Positions 42,394 to 50,208 of a stretch of DNA of 64,000 nt are shown piece by piece. Location: assembly GCF_008274695.1 (NCBI RefSeq), contig NZ_VTOU01000001.1, positions 868,001-932,000 on the forward strand, read 5' to 3'. Position numbers and translations under genes: made by a program. Within the stretch, counting starts at the first letter, position 1. The number at the start of each line of letters is the position of its first letter. Source of the stretch: Sphingomonas montanisoli. GTDB taxonomy: Bacteria > Pseudomonadota > Alphaproteobacteria > Sphingomonadales > Sphingomonadaceae. The notes below the pieces were generated by a model. It worked only from the letters and a program-made list of their open reading frames with translations. It ran no database searches and had not been told where the DNA came from.

Positions 42394-43485
42394 TCAGAAC
42401 ACGAACACCCCGCGCGCCAGCTTGCCTTCCTCCAGATCGTGGAACGCCTGCTCGTAATCCTCGAGCTTGTAGCGCTTGGTCACGAGCTCATCGAGCATGA
42501 GTTGCCCCTTCGAATAGAGCGCAACCATGCGGGGGATGTCGCGGTTCGGCTGCGAGCGGCCGTAGCGCGCGCCCATGATCCCCTTGTCGACGAAGCCCAT
42601 CGGCGCGATCGGCAGTTCGATCGTCGCTTCGGCCGAAGGCGTGCCGACGATGATGCAGTTGCCGCCCCAGCCCAGCACCGCGATCGCATCGCGCAGCACA
42701 TGCTTGTTGCCGACGCATTCAAACGACCAGTCGACCCCGCTTGCGGTCGGCGCGATCGGATCGGCAAGCATCTCGCGGATCTTCTCTACGGCGCCACCTT
42801 CGGATGCGTTGATGAAGTCGGTCGCGCCGAATTGCCGCGCCATCTCCTCACGCGACGCGAGCAGATCGACCGCAATGATCCGCGACGCGCCCGCCAGCCG
42901 CAGGCCCTGGATCACGTTGAGGCCGACACCGCCGATCCCGAACACCGCGGCAGTCTCGCCCGCGCGAACATCGGCGCGGTTGATCACCGATCCCACGCCG
43001 GTCAGCACGCCGCACGCCACCACGCAGGCGACGTCGAGCGGGATATTCTTGTCGATCTTTACGGCCTGGCCCTGCTTCACCACGGTATATTCGGCGAAGG
43101 TCGAGGTTGCCGCGAAATTGCCGACTGCCTGTCCGTCGCGCGTGAAGGGCTCGGTGCGGTTGCCCAGCGTGCGGCGGCAGCGCGTCGGGAAACCCGAATT
43201 GCACTGCGCGCAGCGGCCGCAATTGGCGAGCGTATGGATGATGACATGGTCGCCCGGCACCAGATCGACGACGCCGGTGCCGACCTTCTCGATCACGCCC
43301 GCGCCTTCATGGCCCAGCACCGAAGGAGCCGGCCAGCCGATCGTGCCGTTCACGACGCTGACGTCGCTGTGGCAAAGCCCGCTCGCCGCGATCTTGATCA
43401 GCACCTCGCCCTCGCCCGGCTCGCGCACTTCGACGTCGTTACGCAGCGCGACCTTGTTGGCGCCTTCGAAAACCAGTGCCTTCAT
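42394..43485 (-). CDS. Zinc-dependent alcohol dehydrogenase (MDR superfamily)
   Basis: A 363-residue medium-chain dehydrogenase. The catalytic zinc site begins with GLCHSD (C37) and GHEGAG. The structural zinc loop is complete (NCGRCAQCNSGFPTRC), and the NAD-binding turn is GIGGVGLN with an acidic residue at the end of the next strand (AVDLL), favouring NAD. It oxidises a primary or secondary alcohol. GAGGGAGGA precedes the start. Immediately upstream is a 127-bp palindromic repeat, and beyond it TTCC-N8-GGAA site E, so its promoter region has probably been lengthened by the repeat. Confidence 0.93.
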   Translation of the reverse strand: MKALVFEGANKVALRNDVEVREPGEGEVLIKIAASGLCHSDVSVVNGTIGWPAPSVLGHEGAGVIEKVGTGVVDLVPGDHVIIHTLANCGRCAQCNSGFPTRCRRTLGNRTEPFTRDGQAVGNFAATSTFAEYTVVKQGQAVKIDKNIPLDVACVVACGVLTGVGSVINRADVRAGETAAVFGIGGVGLNVIQGLRLAGASRIIAVDLLASREEMARQFGATDFINASEGGAVEKIREMLADPIAPTASGVDWSFECVGNKHVLRDAIAVLGWGGNCIIVGTPSAEATIELPIAPMGFVDKGIMGARYGRSQPNRDIPRMVALYSKGQLMLDELVTKRYKLEDYEQAFHDLEEGKLARGVFVF

Positions 43486-43502
43486 GAAATCCTCCCTCTC
43501 TC

Positions 43503-43629
43503 ATCCTCCCCCGCCAGGGGGAGGTGGCGCCGAAGGCGACGGAGGGGGCGGACCCGATCCAGATCGAGTTGGTCGCCGCCCTCCCCCTCCGTCAGCTAAA
43601 GCTGACACCTCCCCCTGGCGGGGGAGGAT
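43503..43629. repeat. Two-armed CCTCCCCC palindromic repeat (copy 4, inverted)
   Basis: Same two arms as at 6919 and 21034 but in opposite orientation: here GGCGCCGAAGGCGAC is in the left arm and GTCAGC...GCTGAC in the right. It lies 17 bases upstream of the alcohol dehydrogenase start, inside a 5' control region, not between convergent genes. Confidence 0.85.
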
Positions 43630-43683
43630 GAACGGATGATCGATAGGAGGTCGCCGCCGCGCGGCCCATGTCCGCCTCCCGGC

Positions 43684-43699
43684 TTCCGCGATGCCGGAA
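43684..43699. promoter_or_regulatory. TTCC-N8-GGAA dyad, site E
   Basis: TTCCGCGATGCCGGAA with TTCCG/CGGAA arms. It lies 199 bases upstream of the alcohol dehydrogenase start and 13 bases past the GntR stop. The palindromic repeat at 43503-43629 stands between the site and the gene. Confidence 0.55.
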
Positions 43700-43711
43700 T
43701 CAGCCCCGGAA

Positions 43712-44353
43712 TCAGCTAGAGTAGGCCGGGCTCATCTTCCGGATGTGCGCGCGGGCAAGCGCCTCTGCCTCGCCGGCTTTCCCGGCCAGCACGGCGGCGA
43801 CGATGGCCTTCAGATCGTTGTTCATCTCGTCATGCAGCCGGGGAAGCAGCACCTGCACCTGCAGCACATGATATTGGAGCGAGTTGAGAATGCGCGCGAG
43901 TTCGTCGTTCCGCGCCACATCGATCAGCGCGTAATGAACCGTGCGGCGTGCGCGCAGCAGATCGATGCCGTTTTCGGCCAGATCGATGCCGTCGGCCGCC
44001 TGGCTCAGCGCCCGCCGCGCTTTCTCGTCGGTGGCGCGCTCGGCGGCCAGGCGCGCGGTATGGCCGATCAGCAGCGAGATCAGTTCGACCGCGTCGCTCG
44101 TCTGCTCGGGCGTCAGCTTGCGCACCGCGGCGCCGCGATTGGGAAACAGTTCGACGATATTCTCGGACGCCAGCCTGTGCAGCGCCTCGCGCACATGGCT
44201 GCGCCCCACTCCGAAGCGCAGGCACAGATCGGCCTCGATCAGCCGCTGGCCGGGCACGAACTCGCCTGTCTCGAGCGCGTCCTTCACCCCCGCGACGACG
44301 CGCTGCGCCGCGAGTGCGCCGTCTATCCTGCTCTTGCCTGCCTGCCCTTCCAT
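43712..44353 (-). CDS. GntR-family regulator with FCD domain
   Basis: A 213-residue regulator. An N-terminal winged helix-turn-helix (GEFVPGQRLIEADLCLRFGVG, then SHVREALHRLASENIVEL, residues about 28-65) is followed by an all-helical FCD ligand-binding domain (residues 80-205) that usually binds a carboxylate through metal or basic residues. GGACGGAGCT lies before the start. It is divergent from the P450 operon; the intergenic region contains the perfect palindrome ATTGTCGACAAT, of the type bound by this family. Repression of the P450 - GMC - lactonase operon, and of itself, is the natural reading. Confidence 0.92.
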   Translation of the reverse strand: MEGQAGKSRIDGALAAQRVVAGVKDALETGEFVPGQRLIEADLCLRFGVGRSHVREALHRLASENIVELFPNRGAAVRKLTPEQTSDAVELISLLIGHTARLAAERATDEKARRALSQAADGIDLAENGIDLLRARRTVHYALIDVARNDELARILNSLQYHVLQVQVLLPRLHDEMNNDLKAIVAAVLAGKAGEAEALARAHIRKMSPAYSS

Positions 44354-44399
44354 AGCTCCGTCCTAACCGCTCGCCACCCATCGTAGAAGCCCTCTTTGG

Positions 44400-44433
44400 A
44401 TTGTCGACAATATTGTTGACCATCATGATCAAC
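44400..44433. promoter_or_regulatory. Probable GntR operator upstream of the P450 operon
   Basis: The perfect 12-bp palindrome ATTGTCGACAAT (44400-44411) is followed by a second dyad GTTGA-N9-TCAAC (44415-44433). Both lie 47 bases upstream of the GntR start and 39 bases upstream of the P450 start. FCD-type GntR proteins often bind TTGTNNACAA-like palindromes, so this is the expected operator. Confidence 0.65.
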
Positions 44434-44472
44434 GGGCATAGCTCTGCCTCCGAACGAGCGGGAGAGGACGCC

Positions 44473-45753
44473 ATGATCGATGTCGAGGAAGAGGAACGGC
44501 TCTATCGCGAGCTGTTCGACGTTTCGAACGAAGCCAAGGAGATCGGCAACGAGATCCACGTCGATATCGTCCCGGCGATGAACGCGCTGCGCGATGCGGC
44601 GCCGGTGATGCCGGGGTCGCTCCAGCAATTACTCGAGCTCGACGGCCATACGATCAACAATTGGGATGTGGAGCGCGACAGCTACACCCTCCTGTCCTTC
44701 GCCGCCTGCGATCGGGCGCTGCGCGAAAACCTCACCTTCTCGTCGGCCGGTTATCTCGAAACACCGGGCGTGCGCAGCATGGGTCCGGTCATCCTGGCGA
44801 TGACGGGCGACGAGCATCGCCGCACCCGCGCGGTCGCCCAGTCGATGTTCCTGAAGCCCCGCGCCGTGAACTGGTGGGGGCCGAACTGGATCGACGAGAT
44901 CGTCGAACAGCTCATGCAGCGGCTCGACGGTCGCGACACTGCCGAACTAAACATCGAATTGTGCGCGCGCCTGCCCGTCAACGTCGTCACGCGCGGGATC
45001 GGGATGGAAGGGCGCATGGCGCTCGTCTTCCGCGATCATCTGCTCAAGGCCACCGGCGTCCGCAAGGTGACGCGCGAGGAGCAACATGCCTCGCATATCG
45101 AGGTCGGCCGGATGCTCGGCGACCTGATCCAGCTTCGCCGTGCCGAACCCGGTGACGACGTCATCACCGGCCTGATCCACAACGACTTCAAGCTGGCCGA
45201 CGGCGGCACCCGCAAGCTGAGCGACGAGGAGATCATCGGCTTCTGCCGCCTCGTCATCCTGGCGGGCGGCGGCACGACCTGGCGGCAGTTGGGGATCACG
45301 ATCTACGCGCTGCTAAGCAACTATCATTTCTGGGAAGCGTGCCGCGACGATCGCAGCCTGATCGAGGCGGCGATCGAGGAATCGGCGCGCTGGATGCCGA
45401 CCGATCCGGTCTTCCCCCGCCTGATGACCGAGGATGCGGTCGTCGACGGCGTGCCCGTGCCCGCAGGCGTGCGGATCGACATGTGCCTGGGTTCGGCCAA
45501 TCGCGATCCCAGTCGCTGGGAAAATCCGGACGTCTATGACCTGTTCCGCGAGAAGAAATACCATCTCGGCTTCGGCCTCGGCCCGCATCAGTGCCTGGGC
45601 ATGAACGTCGCCAAGCAGGAGATGATCGTCGCGCTCAACGCTTTGATGGACCGTTTCCCGAATATGCGGCTGGACCCGGCCGCGCCGCCGCCTAGGATCG
45701 TCGGCGGTCTGGAACAGCGGGGCATGTCGGCCATACCCGTCCTGCTCCACTGA
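44473..45753 (+). CDS. Cytochrome P450
   Basis: A 426-residue soluble P450, the usual bacterial length, without membrane anchor. The haem ligand is C374 in FGLGPHQCLG, and the ExxR motif is ESAR (helix K). The I-helix reads A264-G-G-G-T-T269, so the acidic residue that normally precedes the conserved threonine is replaced by glycine G267. The start at 44473 has GGAGAGG upstream; an in-frame TTG at 44401 lies in the operator and is rejected. First gene of an operon with a GMC oxidoreductase and an SMP-30 lactonase. No ferredoxin or reductase gene is nearby, so electrons must come from elsewhere. Hydroxylation of an alicyclic substrate is expected. Confidence 0.93.
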   Translation: MIDVEEEERLYRELFDVSNEAKEIGNEIHVDIVPAMNALRDAAPVMPGSLQQLLELDGHTINNWDVERDSYTLLSFAACDRALRENLTFSSAGYLETPGVRSMGPVILAMTGDEHRRTRAVAQSMFLKPRAVNWWGPNWIDEIVEQLMQRLDGRDTAELNIELCARLPVNVVTRGIGMEGRMALVFRDHLLKATGVRKVTREEQHASHIEVGRMLGDLIQLRRAEPGDDVITGLIHNDFKLADGGTRKLSDEEIIGFCRLVILAGGGTTWRQLGITIYALLSNYHFWEACRDDRSLIEAAIEESARWMPTDPVFPRLMTEDAVVDGVPVPAGVRIDMCLGSANRDPSRWENPDVYDLFREKKYHLGFGLGPHQCLGMNVAKQEMIVALNALMDRFPNMRLDPAAPPPRIVGGLEQRGMSAIPVLLH

Positions 45754-45776
45754 CCCGACGATAAGAGAGCCGGGGG

Positions 45777-47393
45777 ATGATGGCGCGCAACGACACCGAC
45801 AGCGACTATGTGGTGATCGGCGCGGGGAGCGCGGGCTGCGCGCTCGCCGCGCGGCTGTCGGAGGATCCGCGCAACCGCGTCACCCTGCTCGATGCGGGGG
45901 TCGAACAGCCGACCCGCTTTCGCGAGATTCCCGGCGTCACCAAGCTGCTGATGGCCAATCCCCGCTTCGACTGGCTGTTCCGCGCCGAACCGGATCCGTC
46001 GATCGATGGCCGCCAATTGTTCTGGCATGCGGGCCGGATGGCGGGGGGCGGCAGTTCGATCAACGGCATGGTCTATATTCGCGGCCGGCGCGGCGACTAT
46101 GACGATTGGGCGGAGATGGGCGCAACCGGCTGGGGTTGGTCCGATGTCGAACCGTGGTTTCGCCGGATCGAGGGCTATACCGGCCCCGGCAATGGCGCGC
46201 TGGGGCAGATGGGGCCGCTCTCCGTCTCGCCGATGAAGAGGCCGCACCCGCTCGCGAAGGACGTGATCGCGGCGGGCGAGGCGCTCGGCTTTCCGCACCT
46301 CGCCGATCACAATGCCGCCGGTGATGGCGAAGGCGTCTATTATGCGGTCGGCAGCCAGGCGAACGGGATGCGCGTCAGTTCGGCGCGCGCCTACCTGATC
46401 CCCGCGCTCGGCCGGCCCAACCTGCGTTTTATCAGCGGCGCGCGGGTCGATCGCATCCTGTTCGACGGCAAGCGCGTCAGCGGGGTTCGTTACGTCAAGG
46501 ACGGCCAGTCACACGATATCGGAGTGGGGCGCGAAGCGATCGTCAGCGCGGGGACGATGCAGTCGCCGCTCGTGCTGCTGCGATCGGGCATCGGCCCCGC
46601 CGCGCAGCTTCGCGATCATGGCATCGACGTGCTCGCCGATCGCGAACAGGTCGGCGGCAATCTGCAGGAACATATCGGCTTCGCGATCGCCAAACATGTC
46701 GACGTCCCGACCTACAATAGCGAGATGAACCTCCGCCACGGCTTCAAGCACGTCATCGACTATGTCCTGCGCCGCGCCGGCCCGCTTGCCGCGCCATCGG
46801 TGCAGGTGATGGGCTGGCTCAAGAGCGATCCCGCGCTCGAACAGCCCGATTTGCACATGAGCTGGCTGCCCTTCGCGATGGACCTGACCAAGATGCCGCC
46901 GGTGATGCACGCAAAGCCCGCCGTGGGCCTGGGTGCGGTCGTCGCCCGCCCCCATGCGCGCGGCCGCATCTCGCTGCGCGACGCCAGCGTCGACAGCGCG
47001 CCGAAGATCGACTTCCAGATGATGGGCGACGAACGCGACGTGAAGGCGTTGATCGGCGCGGTCCGCCTGTGCGAACGCATCTACGCGACCGAACCGCTGG
47101 CGAGCCACGTTATCGACGACGCCCCGCCCTTCCGCGCGAACATGACCGACGCAGAGATCGTCGGCGCGCTCAAGGCGGTGTGCCGCACCGGCCTCCACAC
47201 GGTTGGGAGCTGCCGGATGGGCAGCGACGTCGATGCGGTCGTCGATACGCAACTGCGCGTGCGCGGGGTCGAAGGGCTGCGCGTCGCCGACGCATCGATC
47301 ATGCCGCGCCAGATCAGCGCGAACACCAACGCCACCGCGATCATGATAGGCGAACGCGCGGCAAGCCTGATTCTTGATAGACAAAACCTATGA
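45777..47393 (+). CDS. GMC-family FAD-dependent oxidoreductase
   Basis: A 538-residue member of the glucose-methanol-choline family. The FAD motif VIGAGSAGCALAARLSED is at residues about 12-29, the first GMC signature is GRMAGGGSSINGMVYIRG, the second is GTMQSPLVLLRSGIGP, and the catalytic histidine region is HTVGSCRMG followed by SANTNATAIMIGE. It oxidises alcohols to aldehydes or ketones with O2 or a quinone as acceptor. It follows the P450 by 23 bases, so it probably oxidises the alcohol made by that enzyme. Its stop overlaps the next start (ATGA). Confidence 0.93.
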   Translation: MMARNDTDSDYVVIGAGSAGCALAARLSEDPRNRVTLLDAGVEQPTRFREIPGVTKLLMANPRFDWLFRAEPDPSIDGRQLFWHAGRMAGGGSSINGMVYIRGRRGDYDDWAEMGATGWGWSDVEPWFRRIEGYTGPGNGALGQMGPLSVSPMKRPHPLAKDVIAAGEALGFPHLADHNAAGDGEGVYYAVGSQANGMRVSSARAYLIPALGRPNLRFISGARVDRILFDGKRVSGVRYVKDGQSHDIGVGREAIVSAGTMQSPLVLLRSGIGPAAQLRDHGIDVLADREQVGGNLQEHIGFAIAKHVDVPTYNSEMNLRHGFKHVIDYVLRRAGPLAAPSVQVMGWLKSDPALEQPDLHMSWLPFAMDLTKMPPVMHAKPAVGLGAVVARPHARGRISLRDASVDSAPKIDFQMMGDERDVKALIGAVRLCERIYATEPLASHVIDDAPPFRANMTDAEIVGALKAVCRTGLHTVGSCRMGSDVDAVVDTQLRVRGVEGLRVADASIMPRQISANTNATAIMIGERAASLILDRQNL

Positions 47394-48286
47394 AAATCCT
47401 CGCCAAAGGACTCGCCTTTCCCGAAGGTCCGGTCGTCATGCCCGACGGATCGATCGTTGTCGTCGAGCTGCGCGCCGGCACCGTCCGCCGCATCTGGGGC
47501 GAGGGCAAGTTCGAGGTGATCGCGACCCCCGGCGGCGGCCCTAACGGCGCACAGCTCGGCCCCGACGGTGCGCTCTATATCGCCAACAATGGCGGGATCG
47601 ACTGGGCGCGCGGCCTCAGCGCCCCCGATACTGGCCGCATCGAGCGGATCGATCCGTCGACCGGCAAGGTCGAACGCCTCTGCGATCAGATCGACGGTCG
47701 TCCGCTGCGCGCGCCGAACGATCTCGTCTTCGATGCGGCGGGCGGCCTGTGGTTCACCGACATGGGCAAGACGATCGACGGCGCGATCGAAACCAGCGCG
47801 GTCTGCTACCTCCGCCCCGACGGCACCTGCGTCGCGGCCTGGCGCGGCGGCATTTCGTATAACGGCATCGGCCTCTCGCCCGACGAACGCTTCGTCTATG
47901 TCGCCGAAACCCAGTCGGCGCGGCTGTGGCGGTTTGCGGTCGAGGCACCCGGCGTCCTCGGCGCACCGACATGGGTCGCGACCGCGCCCGGCGACACGCG
48001 CTTCGACAGCCTCGCCGTCACCGCATCGGGCAATATCTGCGTCGGCACGCTCAAGACCGGGGGGATCACCACGATCGGCCCGAATGGCGGCACGCAGTTC
48101 ACCCCGATCGACGATCTGTACGTCACCAACATCGCCTTCGGCGGCGCCAACATGCGCACCGCCTTCATCACGCTTGCAGCCAGCGGGCGGTTGATATCGA
48201 TGGACTGGCCCGAACCCGGCCTGCCGCCCAACTTCGGCTACACCACGTCCTCGACGACGAGCAGCACGCGCCCGTCGGGATCGTAG
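47390..48286 (+). CDS. SMP-30/gluconolactonase-family protein
   Basis: A 298-residue six-bladed beta-propeller lactonase. It opens GLAFPEGPVVMPDGSIVVVE, with the metal-binding glutamate (E15 region). RAPNDLVFDAAGGLWFTDMG supplies the asparagine and aspartate, and NGIGLSPDERFVYVAE the final ligand. It hydrolyses a lactone in the pathway of the P450 and GMC enzymes, to which it is coupled. The last 16 residues (GYTTSSTTSSTRPSGS) are low-complexity and overlap the tail of the opposite VOC gene by 49 bases, so the C-terminus may have been extended by loss of an earlier stop. Confidence 0.9.
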   Translation: MKILAKGLAFPEGPVVMPDGSIVVVELRAGTVRRIWGEGKFEVIATPGGGPNGAQLGPDGALYIANNGGIDWARGLSAPDTGRIERIDPSTGKVERLCDQIDGRPLRAPNDLVFDAAGGLWFTDMGKTIDGAIETSAVCYLRPDGTCVAAWRGGISYNGIGLSPDERFVYVAETQSARLWRFAVEAPGVLGAPTWVATAPGDTRFDSLAVTASGNICVGTLKTGGITTIGPNGGTQFTPIDDLYVTNIAFGGANMRTAFITLAASGRLISMDWPEPGLPPNFGYTTSSTTSSTRPSGS

Positions 48287-48696
48287 ATCGCCATCTCGTA
48301 ATAGACCCGGCCCTGCGGGTCGCTCAATCGCTTGGGCTTGCGGTTATAGTCGCCGCCGAACCGCGCGATCACGGCGTCGAGATCGGGCACGTAGAGGACC
48401 AGATAGGCCGATCCCGCCAACGGCGCCTCCCGCATCGTCGGCCCCGGCGGCAGCGCCCTTCCCTTGACCGCGCTGATCCCAAGTTCGGTATCGCCGCGCG
48501 GCGCACGGAGCAGCAGCACCTCGATCAGATCGTCGGCCTCGAGGTGCCACGCCTCCGAAGCCATTGGCTGCAACGTGGTGCGCGCGGCAATCTCGAACCC
48601 GAACAGATCGGCATAGAATCGCGCCAGCCTGTCGGCATCGTCGGTCCACAGGCTCATCCGCGCCAGCGTCGGCCGCAGACCGCTTATCGCGCTCAT
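48238..48696 (-). CDS. VOC-family (glyoxalase/dioxygenase fold) protein
   Basis: A 152-residue protein of the vicinal-oxygen-chelate fold. Two beta-alpha-beta-beta-beta units are visible: RMSLWTDDADRLARFYADLFGFE and AYLVLYVPDLDAVIARFGG, ending RVYYEMAIYDPDGRVLLVVED. The metal-ligand histidine expected at the first strand is absent (RMSLW), so it may be a binding or resistance-type member and not an active dioxygenase. The start could be 48696 or 48717 (the latter overlaps the MFS stop); neither has a clear ribosome site, consistent with coupling to the upstream MFS gene. Its tail overlaps the SMP-30 gene. Confidence 0.8.
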   Translation of the reverse strand: MSAISGLRPTLARMSLWTDDADRLARFYADLFGFEIAARTTLQPMASEAWHLEADDLIEVLLLRAPRGDTELGISAVKGRALPPGPTMREAPLAGSAYLVLYVPDLDAVIARFGGDYNRKPKRLSDPQGRVYYEMAIYDPDGRVLLVVEDVV

Positions 48697-48706
48697 GACA
48701 GGCAGG

Positions 48707-50026
48707 TCAGGCGGCATGTCGCGCCAGCATCGTCCGCAACGGCTTGAGCGCGAACAGATAGAGGAAGGCGGTCGACAGCAGCGCCACTGCCGCGCAGATC
48801 ATCAGCGACTGACCGACCTTTTCCGGCCCGCCCAGCTTCTCGCTCAACGCGGCGACCACCATCGGCCCGCCGCCCGCGCCGATGATGCCGTTCATCATCA
48901 ACACCACCGCCGCCGATTTTCCCCGCAGATCGTGCGGCAGCACCAGTTGCAGCGTCACCGTCGGCAGGCTGAGATAGCTCGACGCCGCGAAGAAGAAGAT
49001 TCCGATCATCACGAACGACACATAAGGCGACGCCACCACGAACGCCCCCACCGCGAAGGGCAGCGACACCAGCAGCGACCCGATCAGATAGCGCAGATGC
49101 GCGTCGCTTCGCCCCGATCGGAACCACCGGTCGGTGACCAGCCCGTGGATCGGCAGCGCCAGCACCGGCCCGGTCGAAATGGCGAGGCCCAGCCAGCCGC
49201 CCAGCTCCGCCGGGTTCAGGCCGTGGACACGCTGATAGAAGGACGGCAGCCACGCATAGAAGCCGAAGATCAGCGCGACGAGCGGCATGATCGCGATGTG
49301 GTGCGAGAAGATGAAGCGGCGATTGGCCCAGACGAAGCGGCCATAATCGGCGAAGCTGGCGGCCGACTGCGCCGTGGTGCCTCGCGCGCGACGCGGATCG
49401 CGCACCAGGAAGATCGTGAGCGCGAGCAGCAGGCCGGGAACCCCCGCGATGATGAAGATCAGCTGCCACCCCTTCATCTCGCCGATCAGCGGCATCCCGA
49501 ACGCCGCCGCCGGCACGATCAACGCGGTCAGCAGCCCGCCGAGCGCGAGCGACGCCCCCGCCCCCACCTTCGACGACATCGAGAAGATCGACATGGCGAA
49601 GCCCAGCTTGTGGCGCGGGAACATGTCGGGCAGCAGCGAATAGGTGCCCGGAATGATCGCCGCCTCGCCGCTGCCCACGACAGCACGCGCCGCGAAGAAG
49701 GGCCAGAAACTGCGCGCAAAGCCGCACGCGACCGTCCCCAGCGACCACAAGGTCACGCCGAACCAGATCACCTTGGGCCGGCTGTAGCGGTCCATCGCCC
49801 AGCCGAGCGGAAGTGCCCCGAGCGCGTAGAACAAGGCGTACGCCACGCCCATCAGCGTCCCGGCCTCGACCTCGCTGATCCCCAGATCGGCCTTGATCTC
49901 GGGCACCAGCAGCGACAGCAGGTTGCGATCGAGCATCGAGACGATCGACAGCGTGAACAGGATCGCCACCGCCCCCCACGCCGCGATCGGCGAAGGATAG
50001 GTCTGGTCTTCGGCCACGCTCGCCAT
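48707..50026 (-). CDS. MFS transporter, spinster-like
   Basis: A 439-residue carrier with about 12 hydrophobic segments. LFTLSIVSMLDRNLLSLLVPE at the first helix, GWAMDRYSRPKVI in the first cytoplasmic loop and VGSGEAAIIPGTYSLLPDMF in helix 4 place it with the other three carriers of the window. It forms a leftward pair with the VOC gene and is divergent from the SirB1-like gene. It probably serves the neighbouring P450 operon; substrate unknown. Confidence 0.92.
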   Translation of the reverse strand: MASVAEDQTYPSPIAAWGAVAILFTLSIVSMLDRNLLSLLVPEIKADLGISEVEAGTLMGVAYALFYALGALPLGWAMDRYSRPKVIWFGVTLWSLGTVACGFARSFWPFFAARAVVGSGEAAIIPGTYSLLPDMFPRHKLGFAMSIFSMSSKVGAGASLALGGLLTALIVPAAAFGMPLIGEMKGWQLIFIIAGVPGLLLALTIFLVRDPRRARGTTAQSAASFADYGRFVWANRRFIFSHHIAIMPLVALIFGFYAWLPSFYQRVHGLNPAELGGWLGLAISTGPVLALPIHGLVTDRWFRSGRSDAHLRYLIGSLLVSLPFAVGAFVVASPYVSFVMIGIFFFAASSYLSLPTVTLQLVLPHDLRGKSAAVVLMMNGIIGAGGGPMVVAALSEKLGGPEKVGQSLMICAAVALLSTAFLYLFALKPLRTMLARHAA

Positions 50027-50208
50027 GCATCCCCCGATCGTCCGCTCATCCGCGCGGATCTTGCCGCTACGGGTTCACGTTCGCCGGGCGCAGGTCAAGC
50101 GCCTGCCCGCCCGCCCCTCCCCCGAAAAGCGCGCGACCGATGTGCGTTTTCCGGCCAGCTTAGGCTCTTCGTGTTGCACGGCGCGCCCACCGCGACCATC
50201 TTGGATCG

